Notes under the pieces: model-generated
Told to the model about the DNA's origin: nothing
What the model saw: the letters and a program-made list of their open reading frames with translations, nothing else
The model's database searches: none
Assembly (NCBI GenBank): GCA_002391185.1
Contig: DGRY01000099.1
Span: 1-9,176 of the forward strand
Reading direction: 5' to 3'
Source: Prevotella sp. UBA4376
GTDB lineage: Bacteria > Bacteroidota > Bacteroidia > Bacteroidales > Bacteroidaceae
DNA: 9,176 bases
Position numbers and translations under genes: made by a program
In this document: positions 1-7,396 of the stretch, piece after piece
How the letters are laid out: each line of letters starts with the position of its first letter
Position numbering within the stretch: the stretch's first letter is position 1

Positions 1-338
1 ATGACTTCCAGTTTGAGAACAAACGAGGATACAAAACCACCGTTGAAGGTCTGTCGGAGAAGTTTAATCCTGAATATTGGAACTATGCCAAGCTCATATC
101 GGGAGTGCTTCGCTATCGTATGCCAATTGATCATGTGATAAAGCTTGTTGGTTCTCTGCAGTTGAACGACCAGAGTATTAATACCTGGAAGGTGGGCGTG
201 GAGCGTGCATTGAAGAAATATATAACCAATGGTACTACAGCTGTGGGACAGAAATGTCCTGTGTGTGGACAGGAAACTCTTGTATATCAAGAAGGCTGTT
301 TGATCTGTACTAATTGTGGTGCCTCGCGATGTGGATAA
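1..338 (+). CDS. nrdJ: Adenosylcobalamin-dependent (class II) ribonucleotide reductase, C-terminal end (5' truncated)
   Basis: The frame is open from the window edge (first full codon at 3) to TAA at 336-338, giving the last 111 residues. The protein would reduce ribonucleotides to deoxyribonucleotides in the cytoplasm using adenosylcobalamin. Recognition rests on two things seen here. One is a stretch resembling the end of Bacteroidota NrdJ proteins (FNPEYWNYAKLISGVLR, then a segment ending INTWKVGVERALKKYI). The other is a terminal zinc-ribbon-like cluster of six cysteines, with codons at 255, 264, 297, 306, 315 and 330 (CPVC...EGCLICTNCGASRCG), which matches the usual C-terminal end of this family. 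From family knowledge, C-terminal cysteines pass electrons from thioredoxin to the active site. The catalytic barrel and cobalamin-binding parts lie outside the window. folB begins one base after the stop, so the two are probably co-transcribed. Confidence 0.85.
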   Translation, partial: DFQFENKRGYKTTVEGLSEKFNPEYWNYAKLISGVLRYRMPIDHVIKLVGSLQLNDQSINTWKVGVERALKKYITNGTTAVGQKCPVCGQETLVYQEGCLICTNCGASRCG

Positions 339-339
339 T

Positions 340-708
340 ATGAAAATAAAAGAATCATTTATATCTCTAAAGTCTCTGCGGTTTCATGCCTTGCATGGCG
401 TGATGCCGCAGGAACGTATTGTAGGTAACGACTATACTGTTGACTGCTGTTGTGTTTACGACATCACAAAGGCTATGGCTTCTGACGATGTTGCTGACAC
501 GCTTGATTATTCTAAGGTTTATGCCGTTATAGCTGAGGAAATGGCAATACCAAGCGCTCTTCTTGAACATGTTGCTGGGCGAATTGCCGAGAAACTATTT
601 GAAAAGTTTGATGGCATAGCCGGGGTTAAACTCACTATCACAAAACTAAATCCTCCTTTCGGGGCAGATTGTGATGGAGCAAGCGTTTCTATTGATGCTA
701 TGCGGTGA
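340..708 (+). CDS. folB: Dihydroneopterin aldolase
   Basis: This 122-residue protein has the normal length for FolB, which cleaves 7,8-dihydroneopterin to 6-hydroxymethyl-7,8-dihydropterin and glycolaldehyde in cytoplasmic folate synthesis. Visible family landmarks are HGVMPQER (residues 19-26, with the substrate-binding Glu25), the DTLDYSKVY segment (Tyr57), LLEHVAGRIA (74-83) and a TKLNPPFGAD segment holding the expected catalytic Lys102. I chose ATG 340 because homologues begin just before the FISLKSLRFHALHGV segment. An in-frame GTG at 316 would add eight residues overlapping nrdJ and is less likely. The stop of nrdJ and this ATG are separated by a single T, suggesting translational coupling. 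The pairing with nrdJ places two nucleotide/cofactor enzymes together. A run of three cysteines (36-38) is unusual but lies in a beta strand away from the active-site motifs. No convincing terminator follows. Confidence 0.93.
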   Translation: MKIKESFISLKSLRFHALHGVMPQERIVGNDYTVDCCCVYDITKAMASDDVADTLDYSKVYAVIAEEMAIPSALLEHVAGRIAEKLFEKFDGIAGVKLTITKLNPPFGADCDGASVSIDAMR

Positions 709-758
709 TAAATAAAATATATTTAGGCTTTAATTATATTTAAAAAACTTAATTCTCT

Positions 759-790
759 TTTGCGGTTTTCGTACATAATTATTAATTTTG
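759..790 (+). promoter_or_regulatory. Bacteroidota-type promoter of the amidase-mlaD operon
   Basis: The -33 box TTTG (759-762) and -7 box TAATTTTG (783-790) match the Bacteroidota consensus TTTG / TAnnTTTG with 20 bp between them. Transcription would begin around 795, leaving a short leader before ATG 809. The position also decides the start of the amidase: an upstream in-frame TTG lies inside the -7 box and cannot be translated from this transcript. Confidence 0.85.
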
Positions 791-808
791 CAAATCTTAA
801 AGTGGTAT

Positions 809-2089
809 ATGAGTAGAAAGATTTTGTTCCTTCTGATAACAATATTGTTGTTGACAACTAATGTATTTGCTGCCAACCATAAGTTCACTGTTGTTATTGA
901 TGCTGGTCATGGTGGCCATGATACTGGTGCTAAGGGCGCTTTTTCATATGAGAAAGATCTTACATTGCGCTATGCCAAGGCCTTCGGTGAAATTCTTTCA
1001 CGTAAATGCCCCGATGTGAAGGTGGTATATACACGTTCCACTGATGTGTTTGTTGAACTTAGCCGCAGAGCAGAGATTGCCAACAATAAAAAGGCCGACC
1101 TTTTTATTTCTGTTCATATCAATGCTGTAGGTGGTGGACGAAATGTTCACGGCTATCAGACGTGGACACTTGGAAACGGACAGAACAGCGGTGACAGAGG
1201 CATTCGAATGAATCTTGAAGTGGCAAAGCGTGAAAACTCGGTGATATATCTTGAAAAAGATTATCAGACAACATACAAGGGTTATGACCCTAATTCGGCT
1301 GAGAGCAACATTATGTTTGAGTTTGTTGCCGACAAGAATAGAGAACAGTCAACAGAACTGGCTCGTTTTCTTCAGGAAGAAGTGCCTTCGGCTACAGGAC
1401 GCGTTAATGGTGGTGCTCATCAGAATAATCTTGCTGTGCTTCGCCTCACATCAATGCCTGGATGTTTGATGGAGCTTGGTTTTATTTCAACACCCGATGA
1501 GGAAGAGTTTATGAACAGTGAAAAGGCTCTCGACCTTTATACACGTGGTTTCTATAATGCTTTTGTTCGTTACAAGAATAAATATGATGAAGGCATGTCG
1601 GTTCCTTATCGCGTTGAGAAAGTTGACAGGGTTGAGATTCCTCAGGTGGTGCAGAATGTTTCAGAACCTCAGGTGCAGAGTGCACCTAAAACAGAACCTG
1701 TAAAAAAGGAAGTTAAGAAAACTGAATCAGTTAAGAAATCAGAGCCTCTGAAGAAAGAGAAGAACTCTGAAGTGCAACATGCAAAGGCAAAAGTGCAGAA
1801 GGTGTCGCCTGATGCACCTGTGTTCAAGATTCAGATTATGGCAGGGCATAGTGATTTGTCGGTTACATCTTCGCATTTCAAGGGCATTGGTGGAATTGAA
1901 AAAATTAAAGAAGGCGACTTTTATAGATATTATGTAGGAGCCAGCAACGACTATAATGCCGTTAACAGAAGGCGCAAAGAGCTTAGCGAGGTGTTCCCGG
2001 GTTGCTATATTGTTGCCTTTAAGCATGGTAAACTGGTAAATGTTAATGAAGCAATAAAAGAATTCTTGAAATCAAGGAATAAAAAATAA
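809..2089 (+). CDS. Secreted N-acetylmuramoyl-L-alanine amidase (Amidase_3) with C-terminal SPOR-like domain
   Basis: This 426-residue protein should act in the periplasm, cutting the bond between MurNAc and L-Ala of peptidoglycan, typically to separate daughter cells. Residues 1-21 are a signal peptide (MSRKILFLLITILLL..., cleaved near VFA). The Amidase_3 domain spans about 26-255. It shows the zinc ligands His34 in DAGHGG, Glu48 in YEKDLTL and His103 in SVHINA, and the catalytic Glu222 in MELGFIS, so it looks active. A Lys/Glu/Pro-rich linker (about 270-335) leads to a divergent SPOR-like domain from about 338 (FKIQIMAG...FYRYYVGASNDYNAVNRRR). SPOR domains bind glycan strands stripped of stem peptides at the septum. 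ATG 809 is chosen because it starts the signal peptide and lies just downstream of the promoter. An MCE gene follows after 26 bases, making a cell-envelope operon. The symbol amiC would fit loosely but I leave it out. Confidence 0.93.
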   Translation: MSRKILFLLITILLLTTNVFAANHKFTVVIDAGHGGHDTGAKGAFSYEKDLTLRYAKAFGEILSRKCPDVKVVYTRSTDVFVELSRRAEIANNKKADLFISVHINAVGGGRNVHGYQTWTLGNGQNSGDRGIRMNLEVAKRENSVIYLEKDYQTTYKGYDPNSAESNIMFEFVADKNREQSTELARFLQEEVPSATGRVNGGAHQNNLAVLRLTSMPGCLMELGFISTPDEEEFMNSEKALDLYTRGFYNAFVRYKNKYDEGMSVPYRVEKVDRVEIPQVVQNVSEPQVQSAPKTEPVKKEVKKTESVKKSEPLKKEKNSEVQHAKAKVQKVSPDAPVFKIQIMAGHSDLSVTSSHFKGIGGIEKIKEGDFYRYYVGASNDYNAVNRRRKELSEVFPGCYIVAFKHGKLVNVNEAIKEFLKSRNKK

Positions 2090-2115
2090 AAAACTGGAGT
2101 ATTAATTAGAGACAA

Positions 2116-3009
2116 ATGAAAAAAGAAGTTACTATAGCTATTACCGCATGTGTTGCAGTTGTCATTCTTTTCTTTGGGTTGAATTTCCTAAAGGGTATGA
2201 CGATATTCTCTTCTGACAACAGCTACTATGTTCGCTTTCACGATATACAGGGATTGTCAAAAGCCAATCCTATATATGCCGATGGTTACAAGGTGGGTGT
2301 TGTTAAGGACATCTATTATGACTATGACGGAAATGGAGATGTTATTGTGAAGTTTGACGTGGACAACAATCTGCGTATTCCAAAGGGTTCAACTGCCGAG
2401 GTGGGCAGTGATCTTATGGGAAATGTAAAGATGAACCTTCTCATGGCTAATAATCCACGTGAGCGTGTGAATCCTGGTGACACTATTCAGGGGGCTACAA
2501 ATAGCGGACTCATGGGGCGTGTTGCTCAGATATTGCCTACTGTGGAGGCACTTGTGCCCAAGATTGATAGCATATTGACAAGCGTGAATGCACTTCTTGC
2601 TGACCCTGCTCTTGCTGCTACTCTGCATAATGCACAACAGATAACAAGTAATCTTACTACTACATCGCAGCAACTTAATGTGCTTATGGCTAATCTTAAC
2701 AAGAGTGTGCCTGGTATGCTTAATAAGGCTGATGCTACTCTTGCTAATACCCAAAAGCTTACAAACAATCTTGCAGCTGTTGATATTCAAACAACAATGA
2801 ACGAGGTGAATAGCACTATCAGTAACCTGAAAACATTCACAGACAATCTTAATAACGGCAAGGGGTCGCTTGGATTACTCATGAATGATCCTGGATTGTA
2901 TAACAATCTGAATTCAACTATGATTAGTGCTGATAGTTTACTAATTGACCTGAAGGCTCATCCTAAGCGCTATGTTCATTTTTCTTTGTTTGGAAAGAAA
3001 GAAAAATAA
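2116..3009 (+). CDS. MlaD/MCE-family membrane-anchored lipid-transport protein
   Basis: This 297-residue protein belongs to the MCE family, the periplasmic component of ABC-type systems that move phospholipids between inner and outer membranes (MlaD-like). Residues 5-25 form an uncleaved N-terminal transmembrane anchor (TIAITACVAVVILFFGLNFL). The MCE domain spans about 36-113 and includes the usual core (VRFHDIQGLSKANPIYADGYKVGVV... and PKGSTAEVGSDLMGNVKMNL). The rest, about 135-285, is rich in Asn, Leu, Ser and Thr and should form long helices with coiled-coil character (repeated Asn-Leu pairs such as ITSNL, ANLNKS, TNNLAA, TDNLNN). The end, RYVHFSLFGKKEK, resembles endings I recall from Bacteroidota members. 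It lies 26 bases behind the amidase with no promoter or terminator between, so the two are probably one transcript. No permease or ATPase partner is visible here; it must be encoded elsewhere. Start ATG 2116 directly precedes the anchor. Confidence 0.9.
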   Translation: MKKEVTIAITACVAVVILFFGLNFLKGMTIFSSDNSYYVRFHDIQGLSKANPIYADGYKVGVVKDIYYDYDGNGDVIVKFDVDNNLRIPKGSTAEVGSDLMGNVKMNLLMANNPRERVNPGDTIQGATNSGLMGRVAQILPTVEALVPKIDSILTSVNALLADPALAATLHNAQQITSNLTTTSQQLNVLMANLNKSVPGMLNKADATLANTQKLTNNLAAVDIQTTMNEVNSTISNLKTFTDNLNNGKGSLGLLMNDPGLYNNLNSTMISADSLLIDLKAHPKRYVHFSLFGKKEK

Positions 3010-3012
3010 AAG

Positions 3013-3128
3013 CCTCACCCCGACCCTCAATGGTCTTTACACCCCCTTCGTTTACTTCCCGTCGGTCAGTGGGTCTTCGACAAATCTCCCCCGTTCCCGG
3101 GGGACAGAAACCCCAAAGGGGAAGGGAG
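3013..3128. repeat. GC-rich hairpin-forming intergenic element (REP-like)
   Basis: This stretch just after mlaD is markedly richer in G and C than its AT-rich surroundings. It starts with CCTCACCCCGACCCTC (3013-3028). A perfect 7-bp inverted repeat follows, TCCCCCG (3087-3093) and CGGGGGA (3098-3104) around TTCC, then CCCC-AAA-GGGG (3111-3121). More distant pairings are possible, such as CCCCTT at 3043-3048 with AAGGGG at 3116-3121. No protein is encoded. From general knowledge, sequences of this flavour occur as dispersed intergenic repeats in Bacteroidota; that this one is multicopy is inference from a single copy. Confidence 0.5.
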
Positions 3129-3156
3129 CACTAACTATTTGAAATACGGATTAATG

Positions 3157-3200
3157 AAAAAATCAGAGTATTCGGAGAAATCTGAATACTCTGATTTTTT
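3157..3200 (+). terminator. Strong, near-symmetrical intrinsic terminator
   Basis: The left arm AAAAAATCAGAGTATTC (3157-3173) and right arm at 3184-3200 are perfect reverse complements (17 bp). The inner bases 3174-3176 and 3181-3183 can add three pairs, one of them G-U, closing on a GAAA tetraloop (3177-3180). T runs follow on the + strand, and the leading A run supplies them on the - strand, so it could work both ways. It ends the amidase-mlaD unit about 150 bases after the mlaD stop and isolates the peptidase promoter downstream. Confidence 0.92.
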
Positions 3201-3266
3201 TGAAGTGTTTAGCGCACAACACTTGCTCATTATTATCTACTCATTACTCATTATTTTTTATAATCT

Positions 3267-3298
3267 CTTGCTTCATATTAATTATTTATTTATATTTG
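3267..3298 (+). promoter_or_regulatory. Bacteroidota-type promoter of the M60 peptidase gene
   Basis: The -7 box TATATTTG (3291-3298) matches TAnnTTTG exactly, and CTTG (3267-3270) sits 20 bp upstream as a three-of-four match to the -33 TTTG. Expected transcription start is near 3303, giving a leader of roughly 40 bases before ATG 3346. Three copies of CTCATTA (3226, 3240, 3247) lie just upstream; their role is unknown. Confidence 0.8.
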
Positions 3299-3345
3299 CG
3301 ACAGAGTTAATTTATTAGTATTAAGCGCATTAGATTATATTACTC

Positions 3346-6300
3346 ATGAATAGGCAATCATTTTTCAGAACCCTATTATTAGTGGCTCTCATAACATGTA
3401 GTATCTTACATGTAGAGGGACAAACTTATTTGACATCTCTTGAACAGGTGGAAACAGGGTATTATAGAATTTATTCTCAGTATAATACCAATGGTTCAGA
3501 CATGGCGCTTTCTGAAGAGAATACGTCAAATCATTATATGTATTGTACAGCTCCTGTTGCATCTGATTATTCGCAGATGTGGTATATTAAGGTGACAGCT
3601 TCCTCTGCAACGTCAAAGGAGATTACGCTTCAAAATTGTTTTTCAAATTTAAATGTAAATCGCTCAAGCAATAGATACCATACTCATGAAAGAGCAATGA
3701 CTTTTACGCTGACATACGACACCAATGGTTTTGTCATGATGAATGGTGGTATGGGGCCTGGGCATAGAGAAGATCATTCAATATGGAGTATGAACTCAAG
3801 TGTTAATGCAGTACATTGGCAGTTTGCAGTTGCACTTGACAACCCATATAATGTTATTAATACCAATCTAAGCAAGTATTTCGTTGATGAGAGCTGCTCT
3901 GAAATTAAAGATGATTATAAGACTTATTCAGATGATGCTCTTACATCAGTTATGGCAAGTGATAATTTGTCTGCGAGCATCATAAATATGGCTATCAAGG
4001 TAAAGAACGATGCTTGGGAGGTTTTTCAGGATGGCTGGAAATATGATGAAAGTTCATTCAGAATTGGTAAATTTAAGCCAATGGGTAGTCCTGGTAGATG
4101 GAAAAATATAACAAAGGTAGGTTATGCTTTATCACCAAACTCAGACCCGACTGGTATTGCTGTGAAGGCAAATGATGAGCTTACTATTTATGTGAGCGAT
4201 GTGCCAATAGGAACTACTGTTGCATTGCGTAATGTGCCAAAATATAATGCAACAGGTACGGCTTACACATTAAAGAAAGGTTATAACGTTTTGACAGTAG
4301 GAGCAGATGGATTGCTTTTCATGGATTATGAGGTTGATAACACTACAGGTGGTGCTGCTCCGTTTACCGCAATGAGTAGTTATCCTGAAATAACTGTTCA
4401 TATTGAGGGTGGAAAGGTTAATGGTTATTTCTCGGTAGTGCGTGGTGATACTAATGAGGACTGGGCTATAATGAAAGAAAAGCTCTTTAAGGAAAACGAC
4501 TTTCTGCAGTTGCGTAGTAATAAGCAAATCTTCCATATGAATGCCAGTTCGGTTATTACTGCTTGTCCTGAAAAAATGGTTGAGCTGTTAGGACAATGGG
4601 ATTTTATTGTTAGTACCGAGCATAATATCATGGGACTTTCTGAGTTTGATGGTTATTTTAATAACCCTCTTATGGCTGTGTCTTTTAGTCCAAAGAGTAG
4701 TAGTCATATGTATGCTTCTAATTATGGAACATACTATAATGAGACTACTCTGTCTGGAATAATGAGTTATGAAAACTTGTTTGCTGGTTCTGAACTTTGG
4801 GGACCTGCTCATGAGATAGGACATATCAACCAGGCTGCTATTAATATGATTGGTCAGAGTGAGGTTTCTAATAATGTGTTCTCTAATATAGTAACATTCT
4901 TGAATGGTCATCTTACAAGTAGAGCCGAATATACATACGTGACATTAAATAATATGGCTGATGATGTGTTCTGGGTTTCACGAGGAATATGGGAACGCAC
5001 TCATATGTATTATCAGCTTTATCAGTTCTTCCATGTGCAGGGCTTTAAAACTGATTTCTATCCAGAACTGTTTAAAGCATTGCGTGCCGACCCTATGAGG
5101 CGAGTGCAGAATACGGCTGTTGACGCATCGGATGATTATCTGAAATTCTATAAGAAGGCTTGCGAGGTAAGTGGCTATGATCTTACTGAGTTCTTCCAGG
5201 CTTATGGTTTCTTCGTTATTCCTGAGCTAAAGGATTATGCTGAGCATAGTGTTAGTAATGTGTTCTGGGTAGGTGACTATGGCACTTATTATCTGAATAT
5301 CACTCAGGAAATGATAGATGCGGCTATAAGCGAGGTGAAGTCGCATAATTATAAAAAGACCAATATGGTGTTTATTGAAGACCGTGTGACGGCTCCGCTT
5401 GCTACTTATGAGGGACATGCAGAAAATGAATTAAAGAAATCATATTTGGGATACGAAATTGGTAAGGCTGGAGACGTAGGTCAATATACCGACTTTGTTT
5501 CTACAAATGTAGCTACAGGATATTTGGCTTCTTATGTTGAGAACGATGGCGGTTTGAATGTTTCTGTAAATCATAGTAATGCTTCAGGAGCAGTAGGTTT
5601 TAAGGTGTATGATGCTGCTGGGAAACTTGTTTTTCTCTCAAATAAATATAATTTTACTGTTCCTGCTAATGTATATTCTAAAATAAAGAATACTGATTTC
5701 ACTATTGTTGCTGCAGGTGGTAATGGTGAAGATGCAATAATGCCTGCTGCCGTGCATTATGTAGAATGGATTGTAAAAAATAAAGCTGGTGAGGTTGTAA
5801 AAACATACCATGAGCCTCAGTTTGTGAATAGTGTGGTATCTGCTTGCCCTGATGTAATAAAGCCTGCATTTGTTTCGTTCCCTTCATTTACAGCATTTAC
5901 TTACACAGAGCCTGTTCAAAAAGTTGTTGAGGCTGTGTATACAACACCTTTTGTTGAGTCTTCTGAAAACGCATATAACTATTATGAGGTAAAGGTGCGT
6001 TATGGATGGCTTAATGAAACATCAGAAGGCAAAGCTGCAATAACAACCTCGAAACAAAATACAGATTATTACCGCTGGGCTTTCTTTGGCAGTCCTTATG
6101 TTGGTTATCGCATACAGAATAAGGCAACAGGTAAATGGCTAAATGCAGGTGAATCTGCACCTGAAATGGGCGACGATGCTGATGCTGCAACTGTATGGGA
6201 TATATTACCTTGGTCAGAAAATGAAACTTCATTCATTATGAAGTTTACAACTACATCTGGTAAGCCGTATATTAATGATTTAGGCGGATGGGGTAATAAT

Positions 6301-6963
6301 TTAGGTTATTGGAATAATGCTTCTCAGATTGACGTGACACTTGTTCCTACAGCTTCAACACTTGTGCCTATTACTGTTGATGAGCAGGAAGGCTATTGGG
6401 GCACATTCTATAGTTCAAGTAATGTTGCTATGCCTACAGGCGTTAGTGCATATCGTGTTACAGATGTTGATGATGGTACACAGAAACTTACACTTACAGC
6501 TGTTGAGGGTAGTGTGCTGAAGGGTGGTGAGGGATATATTGTATATTCAACGTCACACGAGCCTGGAATAGTAATGGAAAGTACTTCTGCTGCACCTGCA
6601 AGTTTTGTAGGTACTAACTATCTTAAAGGCTCTGATAGCGAGCAAGAGTTTGCGGGTGAGGGTTCTTATTACATTCTTTCTCGTAAAGAGGTTACTGAGG
6701 GTGTATATAATTATGGCTTCTTCTGGCAGAATGGTACAGGTGGCAATAGTGTTACTAATGCAGCTCATAAGGCATTCTTACTTGTTCCGTCATCTGCTCC
6801 AGCTAAGAGTTATGATTTGAGTTTTAATGCTACAAATATTAGCAATGTAGAAAACTCAGAAGATGATGTTAATGGATCAAGATATACTCTCTCTGGCCAA
6901 CGTGTAGGCAAAAACTATAAGGGAATTATTATTGTTAAGGGCAAAAAGCAAATACAAAGATGA
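3346..6963 (+). CDS. Secreted M60-family (enhancin-like) zinc metallopeptidase with lectin-like modules and T9SS-like tail
   Basis: This 1205-residue exported protein belongs to the M60-like gluzincins (Pfam Peptidase_M60). Studied members from gut Bacteroides and Akkermansia cleave mucin-type O-glycoproteins. Residues 1-25 are a signal peptide ending near VEG. About 27-165 resembles a ricin-type beta-trefoil. About 236-350 looks like the M60 N-terminal beta domain, and about 359-660 is catalytic. The zinc site is intact: HEIGH 489-493 with catalytic Glu490, ligands His489 and His493, and Glu506 (GQSE) as likely third ligand. Beta-rich segments follow (about 690-900). A second ricin-like stretch (about 910-1012, GYRIQNKATGKWLN) comes next, then a C-terminal beta domain common in Bacteroidales exoproteins (about 1020-1160). 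The tail 1179-1205 (YTLSGQRVGKNYKGIIIVKG) resembles a type IX secretion sorting signal. A Cys18 after LIT is not a convincing lipobox. It has its own promoter and is followed by a coupled small gene. Family and active site are secure; substrate is inferred. Confidence 0.92.
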   Translation: MNRQSFFRTLLLVALITCSILHVEGQTYLTSLEQVETGYYRIYSQYNTNGSDMALSEENTSNHYMYCTAPVASDYSQMWYIKVTASSATSKEITLQNCFSNLNVNRSSNRYHTHERAMTFTLTYDTNGFVMMNGGMGPGHREDHSIWSMNSSVNAVHWQFAVALDNPYNVINTNLSKYFVDESCSEIKDDYKTYSDDALTSVMASDNLSASIINMAIKVKNDAWEVFQDGWKYDESSFRIGKFKPMGSPGRWKNITKVGYALSPNSDPTGIAVKANDELTIYVSDVPIGTTVALRNVPKYNATGTAYTLKKGYNVLTVGADGLLFMDYEVDNTTGGAAPFTAMSSYPEITVHIEGGKVNGYFSVVRGDTNEDWAIMKEKLFKENDFLQLRSNKQIFHMNASSVITACPEKMVELLGQWDFIVSTEHNIMGLSEFDGYFNNPLMAVSFSPKSSSHMYASNYGTYYNETTLSGIMSYENLFAGSELWGPAHEIGHINQAAINMIGQSEVSNNVFSNIVTFLNGHLTSRAEYTYVTLNNMADDVFWVSRGIWERTHMYYQLYQFFHVQGFKTDFYPELFKALRADPMRRVQNTAVDASDDYLKFYKKACEVSGYDLTEFFQAYGFFVIPELKDYAEHSVSNVFWVGDYGTYYLNITQEMIDAAISEVKSHNYKKTNMVFIEDRVTAPLATYEGHAENELKKSYLGYEIGKAGDVGQYTDFVSTNVATGYLASYVENDGGLNVSVNHSNASGAVGFKVYDAAGKLVFLSNKYNFTVPANVYSKIKNTDFTIVAAGGNGEDAIMPAAVHYVEWIVKNKAGEVVKTYHEPQFVNSVVSACPDVIKPAFVSFPSFTAFTYTEPVQKVVEAVYTTPFVESSENAYNYYEVKVRYGWLNETSEGKAAITTSKQNTDYYRWAFFGSPYVGYRIQNKATGKWLNAGESAPEMGDDADAATVWDILPWSENETSFIMKFTTTSGKPYINDLGGWGNNLGYWNNASQIDVTLVPTASTLVPITVDEQEGYWGTFYSSSNVAMPTGVSAYRVTDVDDGTQKLTLTAVEGSVLKGGEGYIVYSTSHEPGIVMESTSAAPASFVGTNYLKGSDSEQEFAGEGSYYILSRKEVTEGVYNYGFFWQNGTGGNSVTNAAHKAFLLVPSSAPAKSYDLSFNATNISNVENSEDDVNGSRYTLSGQRVGKNYKGIIIVKGKKQIQR

Positions 6964-6965
6964 AG

Positions 6966-7124
6966 ATGAAAAGATATATTTCTCCAGCTATCTGTGTCAT
7001 GGGCGTAGAGTCTCTGTCTGTAGTGTGTTTAAGCACTAATAATTCAGAGGCTGAGCCAAACATACAGTATAGTAGGTCTGACACTTTTGAAGAGTTAGAT
7101 AATGTTTTAGAAATGTTAGAATGA
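6966..7124 (+). CDS. Small protein of unknown function coupled to the M60 peptidase
   Basis: A 52-codon frame starts with ATG two bases after the peptidase stop (TGA AG ATG) and ends at TGA 7122-7124. I do not recognise a function. The protein starts MKRYISPAICVMGVESLSVV, a pattern (M-K-[KR]-Y-x-x-P-x-[IV]-x-V) I recall from many short uncharacterised Bacteroidales proteins. It has two cysteines (10 and 21). The N-terminal half is hydrophobic and carries the only two lysine/arginine residues before residue 37. The C-terminal half is strongly acidic: eight Asp/Glu in residues 28-52, ending FEELDNVLEMLE. There is no convincing signal peptide or lipobox. The tight spacing suggests translational coupling and production with the peptidase. 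It could be a peptide precursor, a regulator, or a chance frame; the conserved-looking N-terminus and position argue for a real gene. Confidence 0.6.
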   Translation: MKRYISPAICVMGVESLSVVCLSTNNSEAEPNIQYSRSDTFEELDNVLEMLE

Positions 7125-7161
7125 AACTCTGAAAAAACTTTTGTATTATTTTATTACTGAT

Positions 7162-7304
7162 TGTTTCACGCTTGTAACAAATGGCTAACATGCTTATAAA
7201 TTGAGGTTTTAAAACCTAAAAATTTTTTTTGAAAGGTTAAAGTTTAAAATTCTCATTAAATCTTTTTATTTTGTTAGTTTTCAGTTGGTTATGAGCGTGA
7301 AACA
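7162..7304. repeat. 11-bp inverted repeat, arms 121 bp apart
   Basis: TGTTTCACGCT (7162-7172) is repeated exactly in reverse complement as AGCGTGAAACA (7294-7304). Both arms are more GC-rich than their surroundings, so a chance match is less likely than between A/T runs. The pair brackets the most AT-rich stretch and the terminator-like palindrome. It could be two sites for one regulator or remnants of an element; the sequence alone does not decide. Confidence 0.55.
7204..7230 (+). terminator. Weak terminator-like palindrome after the small gene
   Basis: AGGTTTTAAAACCT (7204-7217) is a perfect 14-bp palindrome, followed by AAAAA and eight Ts (7223-7230). As a hairpin it gives only about five pairs around TTAA and has little GC, so it would be a weak intrinsic terminator. 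It lies 80 bases after the small gene and is the best candidate for ending the peptidase transcript. Confidence 0.4.
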
Positions 7305-7396
7305 TTATAAAATGCACGAAAAACACCTTGTTTTGCTTAACTTACACTATTTCAGTAACTTACGTGATTTTGAAAATAAACATAAAAAAAGTGGGG

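Noticed and set aside
316..339. Upstream GTG start for folB overlapping nrdJ
   Set aside because: ATG 340 matches the usual FolB N-terminus; the extra residues have no family counterpart.
788..808. Upstream TTG start for the amidase
   Set aside because: The TTG is part of the -7 promoter box, and the extra seven residues would precede a textbook signal peptide.
2389..2790. Long frames on the - strand inside mlaD
   Set aside because: They are antisense shadows of a clear MCE-family gene, with no recognisable domain or promoter.
3226..3253. Three CTCATTA copies before the peptidase promoter
   Set aside because: Short, AT-rich and unevenly spaced (14 then 7 bases); not enough to call an operator or a CRISPR-like repeat.
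3346..3420. Lipoprotein signal at Cys18 of the M60 peptidase
   Set aside because: The residues before Cys (L-I-T) are a poor lipobox and hydrophobic residues continue after it; cleavage near VEG-QT fits better.
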